A stretch of DNA of 64,000 nt from Gamsiella multidivaricata (lineage: Eukaryota > Mortierellomycota > Mortierellomycetes > Mortierellales > Mortierellaceae): contig NW_026251761.1 of NCBI RefSeq assembly GCF_025024155.1, forward strand, positions 207,885 through 271,884, given 5' to 3'. Under the pieces are notes generated by a model. It did no database searches. It was not told the DNA's origin and saw nothing but the letters and a program-made list of their open reading frames with translations. Positions 40,219 to 50,440 of this stretch are shown here, piece by piece; positions within the stretch are counted from its first letter, which is position 1, and each line of letters starts with the position of its first letter. Made by a program: the position numbers and the translations under genes.

Positions 40219-40824
40219 TCGCCATGGTCGTCTGTGCTGGTCGAGAGGGATCTAAAGAAGAAAGAAAAAGAGCTGGGGGAAAAAGATGATGGTTAGTATC
40301 AACTGCCCTTGTCGTTGCCATTCGTTAAAAATGCATAAAAGAAAGCGAAGTGAAAGACATTTTGGCCCGCAGACCTACTTGGCCACCAGGATCCAAAGAC
40401 CTCTATGTGATAGGCATACCAAACAGAGACTACTTGAACCCCTGAAGGGCTCCAGGGCCCTTCCAAAAACAACACCACCCGAGCCCGAAAGAGAGAACAC
40501 AAAGACCGGAGGCAGAGGAGGCCATCCTTTAAACCTATACTCACCCCAGACTGCAAGACCACTAGAGTACAGAAGGGGACACCACAAGCCATGTCCCAAA
40601 TGAACACGAGGCGCTTTGCAAGGACTTTTTTGACAACACCAAGCAAACCAGAAAAGAAGAAGACAGCCAAGAGGGCCGCCCACGAAAAGTAATACAAAAG
40701 ATTGAGAGAACAAAGTGCTGGCGGATGCGCTGGGGATGCAAACAAAACCCCCATTGTGCACACCGCGCCCCACTACTGGTACCACCTCTTCAACGGACTG
40801 GTCCAGCCACCACCACAACAAAAG

Positions 40825-41095
40825 AAAAAAAAAAAAAAAAAAAGAACAACGTGGGGGCTCTATTGAGGGAATAATATACACTGCCCACCACATGCCGAAC
40901 ACTACAGCAAAGTTGGTCAGAACCCGGTAGTGTCAGCGAACCAACAAGAAATAAAAAAAAAAGAACAACGCGGAAGCCTGTGTCCCTATCACAGGCCCCA
41001 CCCCTGACTACTACCTCTATAGTGGTCCCGAGAACATAAGGACCCAGTAGTGGCTAGCAGCAACAGCAGGAACAAAAAAAGAGAACAAGTGGGGT
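40825..41095. repeat. A-rich direct repeat, period about 120 bp
   Basis: A run of A followed by GAACAACGTGG at 40844, GAACAACGCGG at 40963 and GAACAAGTGGG at 41083 recurs with spacings of 119 and 120 bp. The upstream half-motif ACCCGGTAGTG (40922) / ACCCAGTAGTG (41042) repeats with the same period. The units are diverged elsewhere. There is no visible coding capacity or terminal inverted repeat, so the element type is unknown. Confidence 0.6.
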
Positions 41096-44006
41096 CGAGT
41101 GCATGAGAATACGGACAAAAACCCCATGCACCGGTTCCCGGACTAAACCCCCCTGGTGTCTACCCCCTCCCAGTTCACTTGACTAATGTTGTCAAAAAAG
41201 GCCTCACAAAGAACCCCGGTTTCGTTTGAACATGACTTGGGATGCCTCACCCGACTGTACCCTGTGGCTCACAGCTAGAGTGATATAAGGGATGACGTCC
41301 CTACCCGCAGCTTTGTGCTGTCCCTTAGGAGTTGGAGCAGCGTGTTTTGAAAAGGTAGCCGTCCCCACTCCAAGAATCCAAGAGGCCCTGCCCAGCACAC
41401 CGACCGCACAGGCGCCTCCAGAAAACTGACAACCGCCCAGATTCACGTCGCCAAGAATGCCCAGCAGAAATAAAAAGGGTAAGGGAAGAAGAGGTGGGGC
41501 GAAGGAGGAGAGCTCAAATAAACTTATCTTTTATTACTTGCGGCCACGGTTGTTCGTCGTCAATGGTCTTGACTACGGCTGGTGATGGTGGGCGAGCGTG
41601 GGTCCGTGGGAGAATGGGTCGAAAGTTAGTAAAGTGGGTTCTGAGGTGTGGCATGATGTGCTGGATGGTGGAGTATGAAGGATGTACCTGAGAGTGTGGA
41701 GTGGAAGTGAGAAAAAAAAAGAAAAGGAAAAAGAAAACATAAAAGCGGTCCGAGCGCTGACGTTAGTAGCGTGCGAACCTGGCACCGATGGTGGCAAAGG
41801 AGGGGAAGAGAGAAGGAAGCAGGGCTAGGTCAACGAGTGAGTGAAGGTGAAGGCGAATGAAGGAGTGAGCACCCGTTGGGTCCTTCGAGTAACCGGGCCG
41901 GTCCCCCCTCATTACCACTGAAGGCCTTCACTCGCCTCGCCCTGGTGTTCGATTATGAATGCGTATGAAAGGGCAGACAGAATGTATGCGGTGTGCTCAA
42001 ACAGTCTTTTTATTGCCACTAATTTTTCGTGTTCCTGGCCTTGTCACATCGTCCGAGCGCTGGGCGCAGTCCGCCCGCCTTGGTCTAAAAAATAAATAAA
42101 TTTGCACTAAACACTAATCACCAAACAGTGAACTACATGCATTGGGCACACGATGCTGTATCCATCTTCTCGTGCAGAGTAAAGACAGTTGTTCACTACA
42201 CATAATTCAAATCCATGGCAATAGACTCTAGAGTTGATCCATATGCCTCCACGTCTTATTGTTTGGTTTCTAAGCTAACTGTTCCTGACTTCACAAACGG
42301 TGCAAGACATTGTTATTCCGCGCCAATGAAGGTGAATCAACTTGACAACATGCTGTATATGCCACGCAGAACGATTAATGTGCTATGAAAGACTTGCAAG
42401 TAAATTTGTAGGTGATGATAATGATGACTGTATTTATTCTCCCTGATCTTATCAGAAGTATCTATTCATTCACGTTCTGCCTATCTCGGTATTTTACTCC
42501 ATTCGCTTTTTTTCAGTTTTTCCCACAATATCTTTGCTGAGCCGCTGTTTGAACCGCGGCAGATAAGGACCGTTACAAGCTTCCATACATTAACGCATTT
42601 GCAGTGGCTTCGACTCTCGCTGCACACGTAAACACTGTATTCAATGTGTACATTTAGCTGTCATTCCAATAGCGCTGTTATATTATGCTGTCGGGATGCC
42701 GATGTAGGAGAATCCACATCCTGGTGGGTTGAAGTGGTTAGTCTGTTGAAGACTGTAAAGGCTGTGCTCTGTCGGACAAGTTTTCTGCAGCAAACTGTTA
42801 ATTTCCACCATAGGTCCAAGCTACGCTGACAAAGTTACGCTGACCATTGGGACAACTGTTCAACGACTGCAACATGCGTTGGATAGGATGGCGCTGATAA
42901 TATTGACAATGACAACCACATCCAAGCAATGATATTGGAGCGTAGCACGGATCTAATGAGATATGGGAGCTTGATGGTGTTCAAATGCATTAACATCACC
43001 ATGGCTGAGTATCCGTCGATAGACCCTAGACTCTGGCAACATTTAAATCCAAGTGGACAAACTGATTTTATTCAAGACGCTCATTAAAGAGCTCTAACGC
43101 CGGGGCATCGAGATTTAGTGAAAAAAAGAAAGCTTTATTTCAGCCATAACGTCAACCAATTCATTCAAGGCGATCTTCAACAAGAATAGCCTGATGCTGA
43201 AGATAAAAGAATATCTAGGCAAGGGAATGTTTGTTTCATTTTTATGCTGTAAAACTACCATGTAACCTGCACCTCAATTTAACGACCAGTCTAGGACCCG
43301 TGTTTGTATCTGGCAGCTGCAGTCGGAATGTAGTCGATTATCGCTGTAGCCGAAGCACAAGCGAATACTAAATCGTAAATGCATCATCTTAAGAACCTTC
43401 ACGACCTCAACGTTAGCCATCCGATTGGAAGGAGGTATATGCATGGCTGCATGATTGAGACACAGAAAGATCAACTGCAACGGAACTTGCAAAACCAGAA
43501 GAGTGTCGGGCTACTTCCTCGTCTGACTAGCAATAACACCAGCAGAGCAGCATCCTGGATTTACTTTTAATGTTCAAATCGGGCCAATAGTTAAGGAGGA
43601 GCAGCATCCCTGAGGTCGAATCATGATGGCGTCAAGTCCTTTGTTCATGAAGTGGTATCCGTATTCTGAGCTCTCAGCACGAAGCTATCATCTTCAAAAC
43701 GCCTCGCTTATTCCACATACCGGCGTATAAGAGTAATTACTGATTAGCCAGCGGAAAGCAGTTGACAAGAGTCTCTTTTTGAGAATTTTATTAAGCCGGT
43801 AGCATAATAAAGCTAATGGATAATAGTGGTGTAGAACACATGATATTCTATTGCAGATGCTCTGGGTATATTCATTCAAGACGTGCCAATTGCTGGATAG
43901 TCTCCCCTTCCAGTTGGTATTAAGGATGTAGTGTGCTGTTTGTGCATGATGCTGGGTTTGCTGGCTGTCAGTTCAAGATGCAAGTGTCGATGTCCATCCT
44001 GGTAGT

Positions 44007-44429
44007 TCAAGCGCCTTTGACCAAAACCACGGTCAAAAGATCTCCTGTAGCGCCCCAGCTCAAGCGATGATTGACAAAAATCCCGAACCATGTTGAAAAG
44101 ATAATGAAAAGCAAAGTCGCCAGGATACCGGACATCAAAAGGTCTATATTCATGAAGGCAAAACAACAGACGGTAATATAGTATTTCAAGGGTGAGTATC
44201 AAGCATTTCGGGGCATGCGATGGTACCCACCGACACTGCTTGAAAAAGTAACACAGAAACACATACAGTGCCTGATTTGAGGACTGAGGTCGCTGCGATG
44301 CCGAACAGGCCAGATGTAGAGGACATTGTAGACCCAAAGGAAGGGGAGGAGACAGAATCCGCCGTAGAAGAGCTTCTTGCTAACGTTGAGGATTTCGTCC
44401 GCACCCATCTTTTCGATTGGTTTGGCCAT
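44007..44429 (-). CDS. PEN2: gamma-secretase subunit PEN-2
   Basis: Two exons, 44429-44267 and 44143-44007, joined across a 123-bp intron (codon T|AC), give 99 aa against 101 in human PEN-2. Conserved family features are visible in order. A polar N-terminus leads to KLFYGGFCLLPFLWVYNVLY, matching the family YxGGFxxLPFLWxxN core. IRHY is followed by a second long hydrophobic helix (ILATLLFIIFSTWFGIF), and the C-terminal RLSWGATGDLL matches the family RPRWGALGDYL. PEN-2 stabilises presenilin and activates its endoproteolysis within gamma-secretase, an intramembrane aspartyl protease of the secretory pathway. Presenilin, nicastrin and APH-1 are not in this window. It lies 152 bp downstream of a small membrane/coiled-coil gene on the same strand. 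Confidence 0.92.
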
Positions 44430-44581
44430 GGTGAAATAGACAGCGGATGATGTAGATGAGAGAGTGGGGATGACGATGGCAGCAGGCCATTAATGCAGCA
44501 CATAGAAAAATCAAATGGATTTCCTACTATTACAGATGGTAAAAAAAAGAGCCATTTATTCAGTACATTAACGATATTGGT

Positions 44582-45070
44582 TCACCACAGTCGTCCAGGG
44601 ATGTCTGTATTCCGGCCTGCAGTTGACTTGAGTTTTTTCCGATGCTGCTCCAGTTCTAGGAGCTGATGTTCCACTTTGCGTTTGGACTCTTCCAATGCCT
44701 TTAAGCGGTTGGTGATCCTACCCACAGAAATCAAAATAGGGGCATGGCTGGTGTCAGTATAGGTGTCCTTGAGTTGAAAAAATCACTGGTCAACGAAAGG
44801 TGAAGTCAAGTTAAATCGATACGGCGCACTTACAGACTATCCGATAACGATTCTACTCTCCGGTTCAAAGTCTAATAGTATGAATGAGGAGCGGCATGTT
44901 CAGTCCTGGTTACTCTCAGTCCTGTTGTGTACGGGTCTCCATGGTCATGAGTTGTGCTGTGGTTCTCCTACGGTGACAGATTCGTCGGGGTCATAGTATT
45001 CTCGATAGGCATATCCTGCAAAATAGCAAACGGGGACCGCTGCCATCAACATCAAGTATCGACTGCTCAT
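44582..45070 (-). CDS. small single-pass membrane protein with coiled coil, function unknown
   Basis: Three short exons (45070-44972, 44871-44834, 44717-44582; introns 100 and 116 bp) sum to exactly 91 codons including the stop, 90 aa. It was found by reading, since each exon is too short to stand out as an open frame. The N-terminus RYLMLMAAVPVCYFAGYAY is a hydrophobic anchor, followed by an acidic linker (YDPDESVT). A Lys/Glu/Leu-rich helix (LKALEESKRKVEHQLLELEQ) with heptad spacing should form a coiled coil, and the C-terminus is basic with a final Trp. The all-phase match and clean donors/acceptors (GTAGGA, GTAAGT) support a real gene. I do not recognise the family. A mitochondrial or ER membrane adaptor is a guess. 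Confidence 0.7.
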
Positions 45071-45245
45071 CACTGTAGTTCCTGTTCGTAGAATGGTTTT
45101 GAAATGCACCATAGGCACTTCGCCGAGATCTGAATTGAGAGGTGGGGCAAGTGTTGCCCTTAAGAATCAAACAGAACCAAAGGAACGCCACCAATTTTTT
45201 TTATTTTTTTGCCAACAAAAGGATTGTGTATGTGTTTTACGGTGT

Positions 45246-47110
45246 TTATGTTGAAGGCGCCTCCCCAGCAGAACCTGCTGCTGACTCCGTTGCTGAGGGT
45301 AGTTGCGACGTGGAATCCAAACTTGCCGTTGAAGGAAGTCGTGGAGAGTCCATTTCGCTATTGTCCGCACTATTGTTCTCGCTCTCTGCTAAACTCATCT
45401 TCAGTCGCTTCTTTTCCTGATGCTTCCTGGATTTGACCTCCGTCGGGAGACATTTTTGGCGTTGCAGGAGCTGTAGAAGAATTGAGAGAGAAAGAGATGT
45501 TAGTGGAACGACCATAGCAGAGTAATAAACGGTATTTTTTTTAAGCCTTTCTGTGCGCCTACCGGAGCGTATTTCTTGCCCATGAACATGCGTAAATCAC
45601 CACCAAGCGAGATATTGTTTTCCTTGGTGGCATTTTGTTCCACATACTCTCCTAGCAGAATCTTGTCCCCCTTCTCTGGTAGGTTGTATAGCATAGCCTG
45701 ATCAAGCTGTTGCAACATCCTTGAGTACATCAATGACTTTGTGACGTAGCACGACCACTTATCCTCCATAGCTCGGTAAAGTCTTAGTGGGGTGATGTCG
45801 CTTACGAGATCCACCTCCGTTTGGTACTGCCACTCAACGTTGTCAAAGTGGCAGTCGTACAGCACCAAAGGCAGATCTGAGGCCATATCGTAGTTAGGCT
45901 TCGCAGGACACTGCTTCAGATCCATCATTTGATCGATGATTTCGGGTTCCTCTAGTCCTTGGCCGATCGAGAACAACACCGCCATCATACACCGAACCTG
46001 ATGCCATAAAAACGCTGATCCTCTGAGCGTCAGTTGATAGAACTCGCGACCTGCCTTTTCGGGGAACTCGTGCTCAGAAACAGGGTCGATCGAGATCGCA
46101 AAAACCGTCCTGTCGTAGTTTTCAATCGTCTTGGAAGCATCGTATTTGCAAAAGTTGCGGAAGTCGTGTGTGCCCAGAAACTTGACCGCTCCTGCACGCA
46201 TGCGCTCAATATCGATAAAGCCCTTGGGGAAAAAGTACTTGTATTCACGCCAAGCGCAATTAAAACGGGCGTTAAAGTCTTCTGGGACAGGGGCCCAGGC
46301 AATGATCCTGATATCAGGCGGCAAGAGGCGATTGATGATGTTTAAGTAGGCGAGTTCTCCAAAGACGCTGCCATCCTTGTTCCGCTTGATACCGTTCTTC
46401 CAGTACACACCATCCTTGGCTTCCCGCTCTTCTACAGTCAATCCGACATCCTGATTCTGTGCTTCTGGGTCGAATCCATCTCCTTCAGACCGGATGACAT
46501 GAGGTGAATTCTTTGGTAGAGCCGATCGAACGGTCATGGCGACCACTTGTCCCAAACCGCTGACACCACGATCCGTTCTTCCGCATCGAGAGTAATTACA
46601 GGCTGATGGGTCGTCGATAATCCTGGCTGCTAAGAGTGCATTAAACAGCTCTGATTCCACGGTCTTGATATCCACCATGCCCTGGGAAGCAAATCCACCA
46701 TAGGGCCAACCAAAGTAGGCAACCTTGAAAGCAACATGTCGCTTGGCGTATTTCGAAAAATCGAAGGGGCGTCGATCCTTGCGTTTAGGCGTCTCGATCG
46801 AAGAATATGTTGATGCACTCGATCCTTGGGCTGGAGAGTCTGGACGTGAGGAAACTGCATCGCTGTTGTCGATGGTACCGTTACTTTCCTGAATAGGAGT
46901 CGACGTCTCGGATGAAAAACCATTTGCAGCTCCCTCCAGTTCCCGGATTCTCTGCAAAAGCGCATCCCTAGACCAGGTCGAATACTTATCAACTGCTCCG
47001 CTGCCACTACCGAGCACTGCGGCCGATCCACCTTCTTTATTCCGCCGCTTGCGCTCTGCTTTGCTCAGTTTCCCTTGGACAATGAGAGGACGATCTTTAT
47101 TGGTAGCCAT
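45246..47110 (-). CDS. DEG1: tRNA pseudouridine(38-40) synthase PUS3/DEG1
   Basis: Two exons, 47110-45563 and 45470-45246 (92-bp intron, phase 0), give 590 aa. Upstream of the TruA-type catalytic domain is the PUS3-typical helix (LLQRIRELE), then KYAKRHVAFKVAYFGWPYGGFASQ. The catalytic aspartate lies in CGRTDRGVSGLGQ, and later family motifs include FNARFNCAWREYKY and LRGSAFLWHQVRCMMAVLF. The enzyme converts uridines 38/39 (and 40) in the tRNA anticodon arm to pseudouridine. The C-terminus is a charged, Ser/Glu-rich extension. The ATG at 47110 gives a start near the family norm. The frame is open upstream to an ATG at 47353, which would add an Arg/Ser-rich, presequence-like leader. PUS1 is excluded by the PUS3-type motif spacing. 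Confidence 0.93.
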
Positions 47111-47651
47111 GATGTTGTTGTCCTGGTGATAGGCGTTGTTGGCGGCGAGTTCTTTTATGTTGTTAGTATAGGCTTGCTTGAGAAAGGGTGTGTTATTGCG
47201 CTCGGTGTTTTGGAACGCCCTCTTGTAAAAGATGTATTTTCCTGCCTGGATGAGGGACGATGTTGAAAAGGAATGCGAGTGAGCAGAAGGAACCCAGGAA
47301 GCGGTAGAGACGAGTGAGGAGTGCGGGTTCCTGCGAAATAGAATGAGAAGCATGCCCCTGGCCCAGTCTGCGATCTGATGTTGAGGATCCTTGAGGTGAT
47401 GACAAAAAAAAACCTTGCATGTTTTGATTTTTCTCAAAATAAAAGGGCAAGACAAAAAAAAGTGACGATGGTTGATTGAATTTCCAGTCTGCAGTGCTAC
47501 ATACTACAGCTTTTCCAATAAACCGATACTACTTTATTATCATCGCAGTGTATATCAAAAGAGGCTGGAATGCGTTGAGAAAAAAAAGAAGAAAAGAAAG
47601 AAAGTAATGTGGTAATGCCTCGCAAATTTGACCATAGAGATGTGCAGCTCG
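47111..47651. other. intergenic, PUS3 promoter region
   Basis: A 541-bp stretch. It includes the open in-frame extension of PUS3 back to 47353, several A-runs (47401-47409, 47581-47587) and the presumed 3' region of the His-rich gene. No other gene is seen. Confidence 0.45.
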
Positions 47652-47954
47652 TTAATTGGCCTGATGGTTATGGCTGTGCCTGTGCCCGTGCTCTTGTTCG
47701 TGTTCGTGCTCCAGGTGGACAGGATGCTCTAGATTCTCCTCTGCTCCAGTGGCAAGCGCCACTGCCGGGTGCTCTGTCTTGTTGTGACCATGGTGCTGTG
47801 TATGCTGTGTTCTCTTGTGCTGATGATGCTGTTGGTGCTGGTGGCTACGTGCTGCTAATTTTGAATGGTCAGTGCCAGCAACGTCAGAGGATGCTGCGAT
47901 GGTGCTTTCCCGCAGATCGTAGTGGTGTGTCGCTGAGTTATTCTTGTCTGCCAT
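47652..47954 (-). CDS. small His-rich protein
   Basis: A single-exon 100-aa frame starting at an ATG in good context (MADKNNSATHHYDLR). The second half is extremely rich in His, Gln and Glu (HQHQQHHQHKRTQHTQHHG; LEHEHEQEHGHRHSHNHQAN at the end) and has no hydrophobic segment. His-rich small proteins can bind Zn, Ni or Cu, but nothing here proves it. It lies 541 bp upstream of the PUS3 start on the same strand and diverges from the F-box gene at 48410. It could be a chance frame in low-complexity sequence: the opposite strand is also open over 47609-47962. Confidence 0.5.
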   Translation of the reverse strand: MADKNNSATHHYDLRESTIAASSDVAGTDHSKLAARSHQHQQHHQHKRTQHTQHHGHNKTEHPAVALATGAEENLEHPVHLEHEHEQEHGHRHSHNHQAN

Positions 47955-48409
47955 GGCTTTGAGATGTCTATTGCTTGACTTGCTTGTGAGAGTATGTGGT
48001 GAGGAAGTCAGAAGAAAGAGAGGGGGAAGAGAGGCAAAGAAAAAGAACCTCTTTAATTCCCTACGATGAAATCATACCATCGTCACAGCAATTCCGAATG
48101 AGGACCTGCCTCTGGTTCTTCGGAAAGCAAGGGCAGCACACGTCCATGGGAAAGCATATATCGACACGTACAAAGAAGGACGACTGTAAAAAAAAAAAGC
48201 TGTTGCGTTTTGAATATTAGCGGCGGGACTAGATCTATTACCCCCGCGGAAGGGCATGGGCCAAACGTGTCCTCCCTAGCCAGCGCCACATCGACACAGC
48301 CCACCTGAATATTCAATAAAAAAAGAGGCATTCACGTTCAAGAATACTCTTCCTTTCTTTCCTTCATCCTCCCTACTTTCCCTCTCGTACTAAAAGTAAA
48401 CGGCTCCTC
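47955..48409. promoter_or_regulatory. divergent promoter region
   Basis: A 455-bp gap between the divergently oriented His-rich gene (-) and F-box gene (+). It contains A-runs at 48186-48200 and 48318-48324, and a pyrimidine-rich tract at 48350-48386 just upstream of the F-box start. No specific operator is identified. Confidence 0.45.
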
Positions 48410-50311
48410 ATGTCGCTCGCTCTCAAAATCAACCCCATCGAGATTCCGGAGCTACTACATATTATCGGATGTCATCTCTCTATCGGCGATCAGAAGACCT
48501 GCATGCTCGTCTCCAAGATCTGGTTTTACCTCTTCCGCGCTTACTACTGGAACCACCTCTATTTCAATCGCAACGGGGTACCTAACCTCGACAAGTATGG
48601 ACACCTAGTGCGATCCCTAACGACATTTTGGGCCGATGATCATGATCTGCTCGCTATTGCGGGCTCTTGTCACTTGGTCCAACGACTCGAACTCGAACTC
48701 GGGAATGCCGCCACCGAAAAAGGACTCGAGAGATTTACAGGCAATTTACCTCATATCCGAGACTTGATATTTCGGGTCCCCTTTACCTTTGAGATGAAAC
48801 ACCTTGTGGCCATCACTCGACTGAAACGAATACAGACACTACAGCTTGGCGGTGGAGATGGACCTCTGGGTACGGAGTGTGACTTTATGGCCCTGCTGAA
48901 TGCGCTTCAAGAGTGTCCCTTATTGGCATCACTTCGACTCAATGGGATACGGGAAGCCAAGCATAGTAGCATTGCACCAGAATGGCATCTTCCTACCAAA
49001 AGGCCGAGCGAACCACCCTCAACATCCACACTCAGCAGATGGGTGCGGCGACTGTCTATTAGAAATAGCAAAGCCAACCCGAACACACCTTCCGTTGTAT
49101 TGAAGGTCAAGGAGCCATGGCGCAAGTTCGTTTGTGACACTACGATCCAAATCCCAGCCAAGATACCCGAGATATTGCAGGGCCATCTCCCTGACGCCAC
49201 AATGATCTATCCAAACCTGACTCGACTTCACGTTAAAAGATTTGATACCAGATGTTCGACTGCGCCAGTTGGGCTCATGTTCAGGAAGGCTCCACATCTA
49301 AAAGAACTTCACATGGACTTCGCTAGCTTGACACGGGCACATACCTCCGAATGTCTCGTCGCCATTACAGAAAGTTGTTTCCAGCTCCAGACCTTAACTA
49401 TTTGGGGGCTGGACTCGGATCTGGAGACGCGCAGCTCGATCGAGCAGTTCTTCCAGCAACATCGGCCCGATCTGCGACATTTCAAGCTGAAGTGGTGCAT
49501 GGGTCTGGATTATGCACTCGAGCTGATGCCGACGGTAACTGTGGCAGCGCTGGAACGGGTTTGCTTCGAGTCTTCGATCAGATCACATCCTGCACTACAC
49601 CGGTTCATGACAAGATGCTCATCACTACAGTATCTAACCTGGACAGCAGAATACACAAGACCCCCCCTAGCACCCAGAGACAGGACTAGTTTGTTTCTAG
49701 AACCTTGGGCTTGCTACGAGACCATGAGGCATGTGTATCAGAACAGGTGCATCGACGATCCAGAGTCCTTCGAGGCATTCTTTGGCCGGTTAGCGCTTAT
49801 GAAGAGACTGGTTTCCTTTGGCATCTCACTGGACGATATCCGTAGGCTTATAGCAGATCATTCGGCGTCAAGTGCGTCGATGGAGAGGCATGGGGCTCGA
49901 TATGATCTGGAGCATCAAGACCAACACCAACCCCAGGACCAACCGCAGGACGCGAGTGAAATGGCGATCCAATTATCGACTCAGCGGCCGGATTATGATG
50001 TGAGACATCGTGCAAGGCGCGACGAGGACGATATCGACGAATTTTTACAGAATTGGAACTCCTTCCAGTCGGTCCAGGAGCTAACGTTTTCGGCAAACTA
50101 TGTCTCCACAGCCATGAGGATGATGCTTTCTAAGCAGTTGGATGCAAATGAGATTCGGATTATCATGAAGGTCTTTCCAAGGCTGCGAAAAATACGATAC
50201 CAAGGCTGCGTCTTCCCTCTAGATCGAAACGCCCGAGAGCTTCTGGAGATGCAAGTAGAACGGCGAATTTCCATCGTTCATACCTCTCAGCTTCCATCAT
50301 TGGCGTTGTAG
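48410..50311 (+). CDS. F-box-like / leucine-rich protein (putative SCF adaptor)
   Basis: Intronless 633-aa gene. The N-terminus NPIEIPELLHIIGCHLS followed by MLVSKIWFYLFRAYYWNHLY fits a divergent F-box (xIPELLxxIxxxL...CxxVSKxWxxL...W). The remainder is a run of irregular leucine-rich repeats (LVQRLELELG, IQTLQLGG, LASLRLNGI, LKELHMDFA, LQTLTIWGL, LRHFKLKWC), the usual substrate-binding part. The C-terminus has a Gln/Asp-rich linker and a final LRR-like segment (FPRLRKIRYQGC). F-box proteins link substrates to Skp1-Cul1 ubiquitin ligases. Large F-box families are common in Mortierella-like fungi. The substrate is unknown. It is convergent with the next F-box gene (129 bp between stops). Confidence 0.82.
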   Translation: MSLALKINPIEIPELLHIIGCHLSIGDQKTCMLVSKIWFYLFRAYYWNHLYFNRNGVPNLDKYGHLVRSLTTFWADDHDLLAIAGSCHLVQRLELELGNAATEKGLERFTGNLPHIRDLIFRVPFTFEMKHLVAITRLKRIQTLQLGGGDGPLGTECDFMALLNALQECPLLASLRLNGIREAKHSSIAPEWHLPTKRPSEPPSTSTLSRWVRRLSIRNSKANPNTPSVVLKVKEPWRKFVCDTTIQIPAKIPEILQGHLPDATMIYPNLTRLHVKRFDTRCSTAPVGLMFRKAPHLKELHMDFASLTRAHTSECLVAITESCFQLQTLTIWGLDSDLETRSSIEQFFQQHRPDLRHFKLKWCMGLDYALELMPTVTVAALERVCFESSIRSHPALHRFMTRCSSLQYLTWTAEYTRPPLAPRDRTSLFLEPWACYETMRHVYQNRCIDDPESFEAFFGRLALMKRLVSFGISLDDIRRLIADHSASSASMERHGARYDLEHQDQHQPQDQPQDASEMAIQLSTQRPDYDVRHRARRDEDDIDEFLQNWNSFQSVQELTFSANYVSTAMRMMLSKQLDANEIRIIMKVFPRLRKIRYQGCVFPLDRNARELLEMQVERRISIVHTSQLPSLAL

Positions 50312-50440
50312 ATTCCATCATCAACAAAGGTTTTAAAGAATTCATTATAGGACTTTACGATGGTACGCATACTATTTTATGCTATATTAAGATATGATTG
50401 TGTATATGAGTTCCGTCTGCAAGGACCAACCAGTTCCCAC

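Larger units (their letters stand above)
39747..44006. other. gene-free 4.3-kb region with degenerate repeats
   Basis: I see no supportable gene. The left part (40.1-41.5 kb) carries a 22-bp duplication and an A-rich direct repeat of about 120-bp period. The region 41.5-41.9 kb is purine-rich, and 42.0-44.0 kb is AT-richer with only short, unrelated open frames. An open stretch near 42925-43085 (+) and the antisense-overlapping frames at 43274-43570 have weak leucine-rich character but no start, splice support or family match, so I leave them uncalled. Confidence 0.5.

Noticed and set aside
42925..43085. Open stretch with weak leucine-rich character (+)
   Set aside because: No start codon context, no flanking exons and no clear F-box or LRR motif; too weak to call.
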